DNA of 38,385 nucleotides from Mucilaginibacter sp. SG564 (GTDB taxonomy: Bacteria; Bacteroidota; Bacteroidia; Sphingobacteriales; Sphingobacteriaceae): contig NZ_JABGNA010000024.1 in the NCBI RefSeq assembly GCF_013149275.1, forward strand, positions 1 through 38,385, read 5' to 3'. The notes below the pieces were generated by a model. That model did no database searches and was not told the origin of the DNA. It worked only from the letters and a program-made list of their open reading frames with translations. Shown one piece after another: positions 15,510 to 22,669 of this stretch. The stretch's first letter is position 1, and every line of letters begins with the position of its first letter. The translations under genes and the position numbers were made by a program.

Positions 15510-16088
15510 ATGGCAAAGGAATTAAACACAATTTTGCCCGAAAGCCGGCAGCAATGGCGGGAGTGGCTGGATAAAAATTGCCAGAGTAGCGAAACTATAT
15601 GGGTAATATGCTCCAAAAAAAACGCCGGTGGTAAGGGCATCAATCATGATGAGGCGGTTGAAGAAGCGCTTTGTTATGGTTGGATCGACAGCCTGGCCCG
15701 GTCACTTAATGAAGAAAGCTACCTGCAATCCTTCACCAAACGCAAACCTAAAAGTGTGTGGAGCAAGATCAATAAAGAGAAAGCCGAAAGGTTTATCAAA
15801 GAAGGACTGATGGCTAAAGCCGGATTGGATAGTATCGAGATTGCAAAAGGCAACGGCTATTGGTCGATTTTAGATGAAGTGGAGGAGTTAATCATTCCGC
15901 CCGATCTGGAAAAGGAGTTTGATAAGAAGCCTGTAGCTAAAGTATACTTTTTAGGATTGAGCCGATCCGATAAAAAACGGATCCTGCAATGGCTGGTACT
16001 GGCCAGGCGCCCGGAAACAAGGCAGCTACGGCTTCTGCAGGTTGTGGAATCTGCAGCTCAAAATCAAAAGCCCAAACAGCTAAGCTGA
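15510..16088 (+). CDS. YdeI/OmpD-associated family protein
   Basis: A 192-residue protein of the YdeI (bacteriocin-protection, OmpD-associated) family. The diagnostic opening is WREWLDKNCQSSETIWVICSKKNAGGKGINHDEAVEEALCYGWIDSL, followed by the FTKRKPKSVWSKINKEKAERFIKEGLM block. Both are conserved across the family and also occur in DUF1801-linked proteins. The molecular role is unclear; links to antimicrobial peptide resistance come from Salmonella work on YdeI. I chose ATG 15510, four bases after the VOC stop; the open frame reaches further upstream inside the VOC gene but no family residues lie there. A terminator at 16096-16130 closes the operon. Confidence 0.85.
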   Translation: MAKELNTILPESRQQWREWLDKNCQSSETIWVICSKKNAGGKGINHDEAVEEALCYGWIDSLARSLNEESYLQSFTKRKPKSVWSKINKEKAERFIKEGLMAKAGLDSIEIAKGNGYWSILDEVEELIIPPDLEKEFDKKPVAKVYFLGLSRSDKKRILQWLVLARRPETRQLRLLQVVESAAQNQKPKQLS

Positions 16089-16095
16089 GCAAACA

Positions 16096-16130
16096 AAAAG
16101 GGTCGCAGGCAATGCACCTGTGACCCTTTT
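16096..16130. terminator. Bidirectional terminator between YdeI-like and MFS genes
   Basis: Stem AAAAGGGTC (16096-16104) pairs with GACCCTTTT (16122-16130), extended inward by CAGG/CCTG. An A run precedes and a T run follows, so it can work on both strands. It lies between convergent genes. Confidence 0.8.
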
Positions 16131-16147
16131 ATATTTATAGTAAAATA

Positions 16148-17359
16148 TTAATCGCAAACGGCAACGGGAATAGACTCCGGTTCCACTATTTCTTCTTCCG
16201 CTGCTTTTTCAATTACTTTATGTTTCGCGTTTTCTTTAATAAAGCTTAAACCAAAGGACAGTAACAATAGGGGAATCGTCATCCAGATCACCTGGTGGAT
16301 GCCATAATGGGCAATAACAAAGCCTCCTAATAATGTGCCCAAGGTAATACCGGCATTGAAAAAAGATGGCAGCAGGCTATTGATAAAATCAAGAGCGGTA
16401 CCGTGTATACCATCGATAACCAGCAAGTTGGCCACCAAAAACCCCCCGGTATGTACCAAACCCCATACCGATAAAATGATCACCATCGGGATAAATAAGC
16501 CGCCAAACTGGTAGGCAAGCGCATGCATCACCACCAATGCCAATAAAAATAAGCGACTGGTTACCATGATGTTTTTGCTCAGCGCTATACCGGTAAGCCA
16601 GTTGCCAATAATACCTGTACCACCAAACACCAGCAGCATTACACTGATCTGCACGCCATTCATGTGCGAAACTTTATCCAGGTATTCGGCCAGGTAACCA
16701 TAGGTAGCAAACATACCGGCCAGTATAATGGTAGCGGTTAGCAGCTTTACCCATATGTGTAACCGGCCCAATAACTGTACCTGGCTTTTCGGACTTGCCT
16801 CAGCCTCGTTAACCGGCATAGATGGCACAAACAGGGCCAGGGCACCAAAAGCCAACAGATTGATCACTGCTGATAGAACGAATGATGCCCGCCAGCTAAA
16901 CAAATCGGCTATATAAGTAGTTAATGGTACGCCCAATACGGTAGCTACACTCAAACCAGCCATCACTATAGCGATGGCTTTTGGCGCGTCTTTTGGTCCG
17001 GCTTGTTTAGAAGCGGCGGTCATAGATACCGCCCAGAATACCGGGTGTAAAAACGCAGGTAAAATACGCGCTATCATCAGAACCATAAAGTTTGGAGCTA
17101 TTGCCGAAAGTAGGTTGGATATTACAAAGATCCCTAAAACCAGGCACATGATGGTTTTGCGGTTCATTTTTGCGGTAAGCATATTGGTGAAGGGGCCTGC
17201 CAGGGCAACAGTTAAGGCAAAAGCGCTTAACAACCAGCCCGCTGTATCAATAGAGATATGAAACTCCTTCACCAGCATCGGCAGTATTCCGATAACCCCA
17301 AATTCGGTAGTGATAATGCCGAATGCCCCAAGGGCCATGATATAGATAGATTTTTTCAT
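16148..17359 (-). CDS. MFS transporter, DHA1-type exporter
   Basis: A 403-residue major facilitator with 12 predicted membrane helices, of the drug:H+ antiporter-1 / arabinose-efflux-like branch (AraJ, NepI, YdhP). The N-terminus ALGAFGIITTEFGVIGILPML is characteristic. The TM2-TM3 loop (MLTAKMNRKTIM) and motif-C-like glycines in TM5 (IVMAGLSVATVLGVPL) fit. The C-terminal tail (about 25 residues, KAAEEEIVEPESIPVAVCD) is acidic and cytoplasmic. Substrate unknown; sugars, nucleosides or drugs are typical. An ArsR regulator lies directly upstream on the same strand. A perfect 7-2-7 inverted repeat 15 bases before the start codon suggests direct control by it. Confidence 0.92.
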   Translation of the reverse strand: MKKSIYIMALGAFGIITTEFGVIGILPMLVKEFHISIDTAGWLLSAFALTVALAGPFTNMLTAKMNRKTIMCLVLGIFVISNLLSAIAPNFMVLMIARILPAFLHPVFWAVSMTAASKQAGPKDAPKAIAIVMAGLSVATVLGVPLTTYIADLFSWRASFVLSAVINLLAFGALALFVPSMPVNEAEASPKSQVQLLGRLHIWVKLLTATIILAGMFATYGYLAEYLDKVSHMNGVQISVMLLVFGGTGIIGNWLTGIALSKNIMVTSRLFLLALVVMHALAYQFGGLFIPMVIILSVWGLVHTGGFLVANLLVIDGIHGTALDFINSLLPSFFNAGITLGTLLGGFVIAHYGIHQVIWMTIPLLLLSFGLSFIKENAKHKVIEKAAEEEIVEPESIPVAVCD

Positions 17360-17373
17360 AGATTTTAGTATTT

Positions 17374-17389
17374 AAATATTCAAATATTT
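17374..17389. promoter_or_regulatory. Inverted repeat (operator candidate) upstream of the MFS gene
   Basis: AAATATT-CA-AATATTT, a perfect 7-2-7 inverted repeat 15-30 bases before the MFS start. AT-rich inverted repeats with a 2-base centre are usual ArsR/SmtB operators, and an ArsR gene lies immediately upstream. Confidence 0.5.
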
Positions 17390-17434
17390 CGATATATTAG
17401 GTCAAAATTAAACCCCGTTTTTTTGCAGGGGGAT

Positions 17435-17710
17435 CTAATCTTTCAGTTTGTTTAAACAGGCTATATAGTCGTCAAGTACTTCCAGGTTCAGGACATATTT
17501 GAGGTTGCGGCCCTCTTTTTGGGGCAGTAATAACTCGGCATCAACCAACTGTTTGAGGTGATGAGATACGGAAGGTTGTGTAAGGTCCAACAAGTCATTT
17601 ACCTCGGCGCAATACAGGCAGTCCTTCTTTTTTTTAAATTCTTGTAAAATAGCTATCCGGTTGATGTCGCTCAATGCACGGGATATTTTCTCTATTTTTT
17701 TATTGTCCAT
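17435..17710 (-). CDS. ArsR-family winged-helix repressor
   Basis: A 91-residue winged-helix regulator. The recognition region DLLDLTQPSVSHHLKQLVDAELLLPQKEGRNLKYVL is the standard ArsR helix-turn-helix plus wing. A Cys pair in CLYCAEV (about residues 32-35) lies near the start of helix 3, close to where ArsR/SmtB sensors carry the CVC metal site, so metal(loid) or thiol sensing is possible but not shown. It precedes the MFS exporter by 75 bases on the same strand. Upstream are a TATCTTTG -7 box (17753-17760), a 7-6-7 inverted repeat (17722-17741) and a 15-2-15 inverted repeat (17769-17800), consistent with autoregulation. Confidence 0.9.
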   Translation of the reverse strand: MDNKKIEKISRALSDINRIAILQEFKKKKDCLYCAEVNDLLDLTQPSVSHHLKQLVDAELLLPQKEGRNLKYVLNLEVLDDYIACLNKLKD

Positions 17711-17721
17711 TATTTCCGGTC

Positions 17722-17741
17722 GATCATATTAATCTATGATC
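17722..17741. promoter_or_regulatory. Inverted repeat at the arsR transcription start
   Basis: GATCATA-TTAATC-TATGATC, a perfect 7-6-7 inverted repeat between the -7 box and the ArsR start codon. Confidence 0.45.
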
Positions 17742-17752
17742 ATTGTACGATG

Positions 17753-17760
17753 CAAAGATA
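17753..17760 (-). promoter_or_regulatory. -7 box TATCTTTG upstream of the ArsR gene
   Basis: A full TAnnTTTG match on the minus strand, 42 bases before the ATG at 17710. The region where a -33 box would be is taken up by the 17769-17800 inverted repeat. Confidence 0.55.
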
Positions 17761-17768
17761 AATTAAAT

Positions 17769-17800
17769 ATTAATATATAGAAATGTTTCTATGTATTAAT
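17769..17800. promoter_or_regulatory. Long operator-like inverted repeat (15-2-15) upstream of arsR
   Basis: ATTAATATATAGAAA at 17769-17783 and TTTCTATGTATTAAT at 17786-17800 are reverse complements in 14 of 15 positions with a 2-base centre (TG). It directly covers the -33 region of the arsR promoter. Confidence 0.6.
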
Positions 17801-18195
17801 TATGTCATTTAAGTAATACTAAACAAATTACGGTTAACCATATTTGGTGGGTATTTTGGTTTAATAAATTGATTTTCAGTTATATAAATAAATGTTAACC
17901 CTAAAAAGTGTAAACCATGTAAACCCACTTTTGTAAACAAAATGCTAAGAAACCATTTTTAATTCCCTCCCCACGGGAGGGGGCGCATAGGGGCTAGTGC
18001 AATGGGAGGGAGGGGTTTCTACGCGCGATGATTATCCCGTTCCATAAACCCCTTCCTCCCCTTCCCGAGAGAAGGAATCGCACAAGGCTCTGGCTCTTTT
18101 GATGGCTGTCATGCTACCCGGTCGAAGCATGGTGGGTAAGCCCCTATGTTCTCCCCTTCGACGGCGCTCAGGGTGACATCCTCGTTTTAGCTAAC
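17801..18195. repeat. Gene-free region with composite repeat block
   Basis: 17801-17940 is AT-rich with nothing recognised. From about 17960 to 18180 lies a composite of CCCTCCC/GGGAGGG arms (e.g. GGGAGGGAGGGGTTT at about 18005-18019 facing AAACCCCTTCCTCCCC at about 18047-18062). A degenerate GTCATGCT...CTCAGGGTGAC unit follows, ending about 16 bases before the DoxX gene stop. Confidence 0.6.
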
Positions 18196-18597
18196 TTATT
18201 TAACCAATGGCAGCAGGTCGCGCAGTTTGCTATTGGTGAGGTAGGCGCCTACCCAAACCAGTATGCCAAATATGATGGAGAAATAAAGCGGGAAGCCAAC
18301 ACGCATCATGGTAGCGGTAGCGCCACCCAGATAAGCGGTAAGTAAAACTGATCCTAATACTTTGGTTTTAGGGATAATGTACAGCACTGTGCAGATCAAT
18401 AAAATAATGCCCAGGGGCTGTACGGCGGTTTCGGGCCAGCCTAATTGTTTTGTACCACTTAACGAATGGCTTTCACGTACGATTTTACCGATAGCGTCAA
18501 ATAGCAGGAATAATATACAAAGTACACTGATAACGGTACCGGTAATAAATGATGCTTTACTGTTTTTAGTTGCAGGTTGTGATTGTGTAGTTTCCAT
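18196..18597 (-). CDS. DoxX-like membrane protein
   Basis: A 133-residue protein with four membrane segments (about 17-37, 58-77, 80-100 and 104-123), matching the DoxX-like family: LFDAIGKI near the start, LGWPETAVQPLGIILLICTVLYIIPKTKVLGSVLLTAYLGGATATMMR in the middle. DoxX-like proteins are small quinone- or thiosulfate-linked membrane proteins, but most, including this subgroup, have no proven activity. Upstream, the minus strand has TACCTTTA, one base off the -7 consensus. It is transcribed towards the ArsR-MFS unit but separated from it by the repeat block. Confidence 0.85.
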   Translation of the reverse strand: METTQSQPATKNSKASFITGTVISVLCILFLLFDAIGKIVRESHSLSGTKQLGWPETAVQPLGIILLICTVLYIIPKTKVLGSVLLTAYLGGATATMMRVGFPLYFSIIFGILVWVGAYLTNSKLRDLLPLVK

Positions 18598-18707
18598 GAC
18601 TGATTGTTTTTTTTAGTAAAGGTAGGGGGGATTTAAACCCGGCGTGATGCCTGTAAATGACATTTACAGGGGTAAATTGCGACAAACCATTACCTCTACC
18701 TATACTA

Positions 18708-19115
18708 TCATTCGGGAACAAAGGCTACCAGGTCAATCTCAATCAAAAAGTCGGGATTGGCAAAGCCGACCACTATCAATACGGTTATTACCGGCGGATT
18801 TGCCAGGTTATTCAGAAACTTTTGCGATGCCTGGAAAGCCCCCACCGGGTTTTGCCCCTGCGCGATGTGTATAGATAATTTGACCACATTTTCAAAGCTG
18901 GCCCCACTCGCGTCAAGGGCGATGAGGATGTTTTGCATTACCTGCTCGGTTTGGGCCTGAAGATTGCCTTTGCCTATAATTTCACGGGCAGCGTTCACCG
19001 CGTTTTGTCCGCCTATATAAATTGTTTTCCCGTTTCCCTGCGTAGTGATCACTTGCGAAAAAGCAGGGTTTTTCATCAGGCCATCGGGGTTAAGATGTTG
19101 CACTGTTCCATTCAT
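18708..19115 (-). CDS. RidA-family protein lacking the catalytic Arg motif
   Basis: A 135-residue protein of the RidA/YjgF/UK114 trimeric family, whose archetype hydrolyses reactive enamine/imine intermediates. The fold signature is clear: GKTIYIGGQNAVNA, LQAQTEQVMQNILIALDASGASFENVVKLSIHI and a terminal LIEIDLVAFVPE. Where archetypal members have PAR(S/T)TV, with the Arg that holds the substrate carboxylate, this one reads NPPVITVLIVVG, so the Arg is absent. It probably belongs to a non-deaminase Rid subgroup. It is monocistronic, between the DoxX gene and two unknown genes on the same strand. Confidence 0.87.
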   Translation of the reverse strand: MNGTVQHLNPDGLMKNPAFSQVITTQGNGKTIYIGGQNAVNAAREIIGKGNLQAQTEQVMQNILIALDASGASFENVVKLSIHIAQGQNPVGAFQASQKFLNNLANPPVITVLIVVGFANPDFLIEIDLVAFVPE

Positions 19116-19160
19116 AATTTTATTGGTTAAGGTTTGTGATATAAATAAATTACTTCTGTT

Positions 19161-19625
19161 TTAAATTTTCATGACCTTTTGTATGGTTGGCAATTGATCA
19201 AAGGTTTCATTTACTGTTTGAAATATATCAATTTTGCCGCTGGTTATCAGATCGAAATCAAGCGTGAACGGATCTACCTTGAAATCCTTCTTTTTAATAA
19301 GCTCCAGCCATGCCGCCGGAATAGCAAAGTCGTCACGTAGGATATAATCCATCAGGAAATTGTTAAATATAATTTCGCCATCCGTATAATATGCCAGGCC
19401 CATATGAAATTGCTGTTGATAAGGATTGTATCTTTTTAAGGTGGTGGCTACAATATCTTTACAGTTGCTTACATAGCTTATCAAAAGTGTTCTTAGCTCC
19501 GGCGTATAAATATCAGTCTGCTGAAATTCCTTGATAGATGGATAGATGGTTTTGCCCAGGTCATCCTCTGTTATTTCTTCCTTAAAAAACGGTATGCAGC
19601 GTAAATTCCAGGTTTGGTAAAGCAT
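19161..19625 (-). CDS. Hypothetical protein, 154 aa
   Basis: A soluble protein that I do not recognise. It has an aromatic start (MLYQTWNLRCIPFF), a helical middle (LRTLLISYVSNCKDIVATTLKRY) and the segment FHMGLAYYTDGEIIFNNFLMDYIL. There is no signal peptide. It begins 15 bases after the stop of the 179-residue gene, so they are an operon. Like the pair at 13762-14598 it resembles immunity-type accessory proteins, without a toxin in sight. AT-rich relative to the radical SAM gene beside it. Confidence 0.65.
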   Translation of the reverse strand: MLYQTWNLRCIPFFKEEITEDDLGKTIYPSIKEFQQTDIYTPELRTLLISYVSNCKDIVATTLKRYNPYQQQFHMGLAYYTDGEIIFNNFLMDYILRDDFAIPAAWLELIKKKDFKVDPFTLDFDLITSGKIDIFQTVNETFDQLPTIQKVMKI

Positions 19626-19640
19626 TTTTGGATAAGATTA

Positions 19641-20180
19641 TTAAGGCAGCCAGTTATCATTAATTTTTTCGCCGGCAATATTATCCAGTTTGCCGTTTAC
19701 AAAATCTACATCAAGGTAAGGCGCCCAAAACAGGGGATATGCAAATCGTAAGCTTATACTTTTGCCGGATTCCACCCTGATGAGGGCAAGCGATTTAATA
19801 CAGTTATTATGTTTCTCAATGGTTTCTATAACGATAAACTCATCAAAAACTTCGGGTAACTGTGGTAGCAGCCATTCCCTGTAAAATCGGAAAAAAACGT
19901 GTTGCAGCAATTCCAGGTTTATATCAATACGTTCAATAAATTTGGTGTAGGTATCTGCAAATTCACTAAGTATGGTCTCGTCAAGTTTAATTCCACTGGG
20001 TTTATAAAACTGCCCCGGGTTTAAGCGGCGTTCTTCATCTGTTAAAAATACCTGGTGGTTACCTAAAAGGACATTGACTTTACCAGGCCCGAAAAAGGGG
20101 TGATGAAATGATATGTCAGATGTATCGCCACCTGCATCAGATTTTACTGTCCCCCAGAAGGGGTGCGAAACTTGGGCCAT
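19641..20180 (-). CDS. Hypothetical protein, 179 aa (DUF6985/DUF2262-like)
   Basis: A soluble protein opening with repeated HPFWG/HPFFGPGKVNVLLG motifs, then FLTDEERRLNPGQF, an amphipathic helical centre (FADTYTKFIERIDINLELLQHVFFRFYREWLLPQL) and a C-terminal beta-rich half (KSISLRFAYPLFWAPYLDVDFVNGKL, DNIAGEKINDNWLP). This layout reminds me of the DUF6985 or DUF2262 families found in Bacteroidota and Firmicutes immunity arrays. I am not certain, and function is unknown. First gene of a two-gene operon with the 154-residue protein. No clear promoter box was found. Confidence 0.65.
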   Translation of the reverse strand: MAQVSHPFWGTVKSDAGGDTSDISFHHPFFGPGKVNVLLGNHQVFLTDEERRLNPGQFYKPSGIKLDETILSEFADTYTKFIERIDINLELLQHVFFRFYREWLLPQLPEVFDEFIVIETIEKHNNCIKSLALIRVESGKSISLRFAYPLFWAPYLDVDFVNGKLDNIAGEKINDNWLP

Positions 20181-20304
20181 ATTTTATAGGTAGATGCTGA
20201 ATTTAAAGTTGAGCATTTATTTAGCAACAAGCAAATTCATCATATCCTGCCCTCCTGTCATTTCAGAACCTCACAACAGAACTCCTGCGCCTTAAAAAAA
20301 TCTG

Positions 20305-20312
20305 TATCTTTG
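20305..20312 (+). promoter_or_regulatory. -7 box TATCTTTG of the radical SAM gene
   Basis: A full TAnnTTTG match ending six bases before the ATG at 20319. It implies a leaderless mRNA. It overlaps an upstream TTG codon in the same frame, so that TTG cannot be the start. Confidence 0.6.
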
Positions 20313-20318
20313 CCGCAA

Positions 20319-21269
20319 ATGCAGGTAACAGAGTCAACAACAGGAGTATGGGAAAAGGGCTATAACAATTATGGCCCGTGGCTGCGCGATAAATATAAAG
20401 GGCAGCGGGTGTTTAAGGTAATTGTCGACGGTGGTTTTACCTGCCCCAATCGTGATGGCTCCAAGGGCTATGGCGGTTGTACTTATTGTAATGTAGATTC
20501 CTTTACGCCATCGGTAAGCCGTAACGCGCCCACTGTTCGCCAGCAGGTAATAGAAGGTATGGAACGTGCCCGTAAAGGCAATAAGGCCGATAAATTCATT
20601 ATCTACTTTCAACCCAATACCAATACTTACGCCCCGGCACATTATTTAAAAATGATGTATGATGAGGCCTTGAGCTATGGTACCGAAGATATTGTAGGAT
20701 TGAGTGTAGGCACCCGCCCGGATTGTATCGACATGGAAAAGGTAGCTTTGCTCGAAAGCTATGCCGACCGTTTTGATGTGGATCTGGAGATGGGTATGGA
20801 GTCTATTTATAATGATACCCTGTCGCAGATCAATCGTGGCTGCAGCCATGAAGAACTGGTAAAAGCTTTGAAGCTGGTTGAGAACAGCAAACTGGATATT
20901 TGCGTGCACACCATATTTGGTTTCCCCTGGGAAACGCATGATATGATGCTGAAATACGCCGATGAGATCAACCGTTTTCCGCAAATTAAATTCGTAAAAT
21001 TCCATCACCTGCACATTGTGGAGGGCTCGGTAATGGGGGTAAAATACAAGCGCGAACCCTTTAAGGTTTTCAGCATTGATGAGTACGCCGATTTCTTGTG
21101 CGAGCTGTTACCTCGTGTACGTCCCGATATTGTTATACAACGCCTTTTTGGCCTGAGCGACCGCGAATTGCTGATAGCACCCAACTGGGGCCTCAAAAAA
21201 TCAGAGATCCAATACTACATTGACCAGCGGATCCTGAGCCGTGGTGTTGTGCAGGGCTCGGCTGTCTGA
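20319..21269 (+). CDS. TIGR01212-family radical SAM protein (YhcC-like)
   Basis: A 316-residue radical SAM enzyme of the YhcC/TIGR01212 group. The 4Fe-4S motif is visible as Cys42, Cys54 and Cys57 in TCPNRDGSKGYGGCTYC, the elongated spacing of this family. FIIYFQPNTNTYAP, GLSVGTRPDC and DLEMGMES are the SAM- and barrel-associated blocks. ICVHTIFGFPWET and KFHHLHIVEGS follow. The reaction is unknown; YhcC homologues have been linked to tRNA or nitrogen metabolism only by context. ATG 20319 is chosen because the -7 box ends just before it. The 3' end (SAV-stop) runs into a 21-bp inverted-repeat arm. Confidence 0.92.
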   Translation: MQVTESTTGVWEKGYNNYGPWLRDKYKGQRVFKVIVDGGFTCPNRDGSKGYGGCTYCNVDSFTPSVSRNAPTVRQQVIEGMERARKGNKADKFIIYFQPNTNTYAPAHYLKMMYDEALSYGTEDIVGLSVGTRPDCIDMEKVALLESYADRFDVDLEMGMESIYNDTLSQINRGCSHEELVKALKLVENSKLDICVHTIFGFPWETHDMMLKYADEINRFPQIKFVKFHHLHIVEGSVMGVKYKREPFKVFSIDEYADFLCELLPRVRPDIVIQRLFGLSDRELLIAPNWGLKKSEIQYYIDQRILSRGVVQGSAV

Positions 21270-21360
21270 ATCAGAATTTACAGAATTTTAGGATTTTCTG
21301 AATAGAATTATATGCCTTGATCCTGTTAATTCTTAAATCCTGTTAATTCTGATTCGGACA
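21263..21360. repeat. Inverted repeat overlapping the 3' end of the radical SAM gene
   Basis: TGTCTGAATCAGAATTTACA (21263-21282) and its partner ending at 21360 (TGTTAATTCTGATTCGGACA, 21341-21360) match in 19 of 21 positions as an inverted repeat. The left arm contains the stop codon of the radical SAM gene. The interior carries related TTAGGATTT/AAATCCTG units. Confidence 0.65.
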
Positions 21361-21426
21361 ATTGGTATCAGATTTGTAAACCTTTAGTTATAAAATAATG
21401 GTTTATTAGTTAAATTTATACCTGAT

Positions 21427-22650
21427 TTGTCACAACGAGCGCAATCTAATTACATTCCTGCTTTAACCGGTGTACGGGCAATGGCCGCTTACCTGGTTTT
21501 CATATCTCATTTTGCCTATGTTTTTGATGAAAGTTTTCCTCACATTGTGCAACGCTTTTTGGGCGAGTTCCACATTGGTGTAAGCATTTTCTTTGTGCTT
21601 TCGGGCTTTCTCATCACGTTCAGGTATTACCAGAAGTTTGATGGTTTAAGTAAGCCCTGGTTTATGCAATACCTCAAAAACAGGGTGGCCCGCATATATC
21701 CTATGTATTTTTTACTTACCGTTGCCGCCTTTGTTTACTACTTTATTACTAAGGACGAAGCCATTACCAAAGGATACGAGCACCCTATCGCGCTCATGCT
21801 GATGAACATTACGTTTGTGCGCGGGTTCTTTTATCAATTTTGGGATACGGGCATTGCCCAGGGCTGGTCGTTAACGGTGGAGGAGTGTTTTTACTTTTCG
21901 GCACCGGTTATATTTTTGATCGCCAAGCGTTTTGGTAAATTCTATATCCAGCCGGTTGTACTAACCTTCACTGGGATTCTGCTGTACTTTATATTCAGTC
22001 ATATTAACTGGCATGGCTTCTTTGGTAACTTTACCTTTGTGATGCTGTTCACTTTTCTGGGGCGTTGTTTTGAATTTTTTGTGGGGATACAACTGGCCCG
22101 CTATGTGCTCAACAAGGGTTTTACCCGTACCAATAAAGTAAACTATACTTATACCGGTTTTCTGCTCATATTTGTGTGCGTATTTATAATGGCACTGCAG
22201 CCTATCCCAAAAGGCTGGGCTGCGGGTGTAGAGAGCCCGGTTGGTGTTGTGGTCAACAATTATCTTTTATGTATAGCGGTGGCCCTGTTCTTTTATGGCA
22301 TACTTACCGAAACCACCTTGTTTAAAAAATTCCTGGCATTGCCATTTATTGAATTGCTGGGCAAAAGCTCCTATATATTTTACCTTATACACCTGGGCTG
22401 GATATATAACCTGATGCACGCCTGGTTTGATCATTTAAACGACCAGGTTTTTGAACTGTATGACAAGTGGGGGGTAGCATGGCACTCACCTTTTCAATAT
22501 GACAGTTTGAACTTGCTGTATGCTTTTATCGTACTAAATATACTGTCTGTAACCTTGTTTAAACTTATTGAGGAGCCATTGAACCACTATATCCGCCGGT
22601 CGAATTTTTTGGTCAAGTATAAACCAAGTCATACCAAATCAATTGTTTAA
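21427..22650 (+). CDS. Acyltransferase 3 family membrane O-acyltransferase (OafA/YrhL-like)
   Basis: A 407-residue integral membrane acyltransferase of the acyltransferase-3 family, which moves acetyl or other acyl groups onto envelope or exported carbohydrates. The opening YIPALTGVRAMAAYLVFISHF carries the family's Arg and the His (HF) essential in related enzymes. IGVSIFFVLSGFLITFRYY, KNRVARIYPMYF and WSLTVEECFYFSAPV are the other hallmark blocks. About ten membrane helices are visible. No ATG precedes the first block; the frame starts with TTG at 21427, and the first ATG (21481) would remove the catalytic His region. The beta-barrel gene starts 20 bases after its stop. I infer an operon reaching to at least 24859. 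Confidence 0.9.
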   Translation: MSQRAQSNYIPALTGVRAMAAYLVFISHFAYVFDESFPHIVQRFLGEFHIGVSIFFVLSGFLITFRYYQKFDGLSKPWFMQYLKNRVARIYPMYFLLTVAAFVYYFITKDEAITKGYEHPIALMLMNITFVRGFFYQFWDTGIAQGWSLTVEECFYFSAPVIFLIAKRFGKFYIQPVVLTFTGILLYFIFSHINWHGFFGNFTFVMLFTFLGRCFEFFVGIQLARYVLNKGFTRTNKVNYTYTGFLLIFVCVFIMALQPIPKGWAAGVESPVGVVVNNYLLCIAVALFFYGILTETTLFKKFLALPFIELLGKSSYIFYLIHLGWIYNLMHAWFDHLNDQVFELYDKWGVAWHSPFQYDSLNLLYAFIVLNILSVTLFKLIEEPLNHYIRRSNFLVKYKPSHTKSIV

Positions 22651-22669
22651 AGAGTCACCTGAACTAAAG

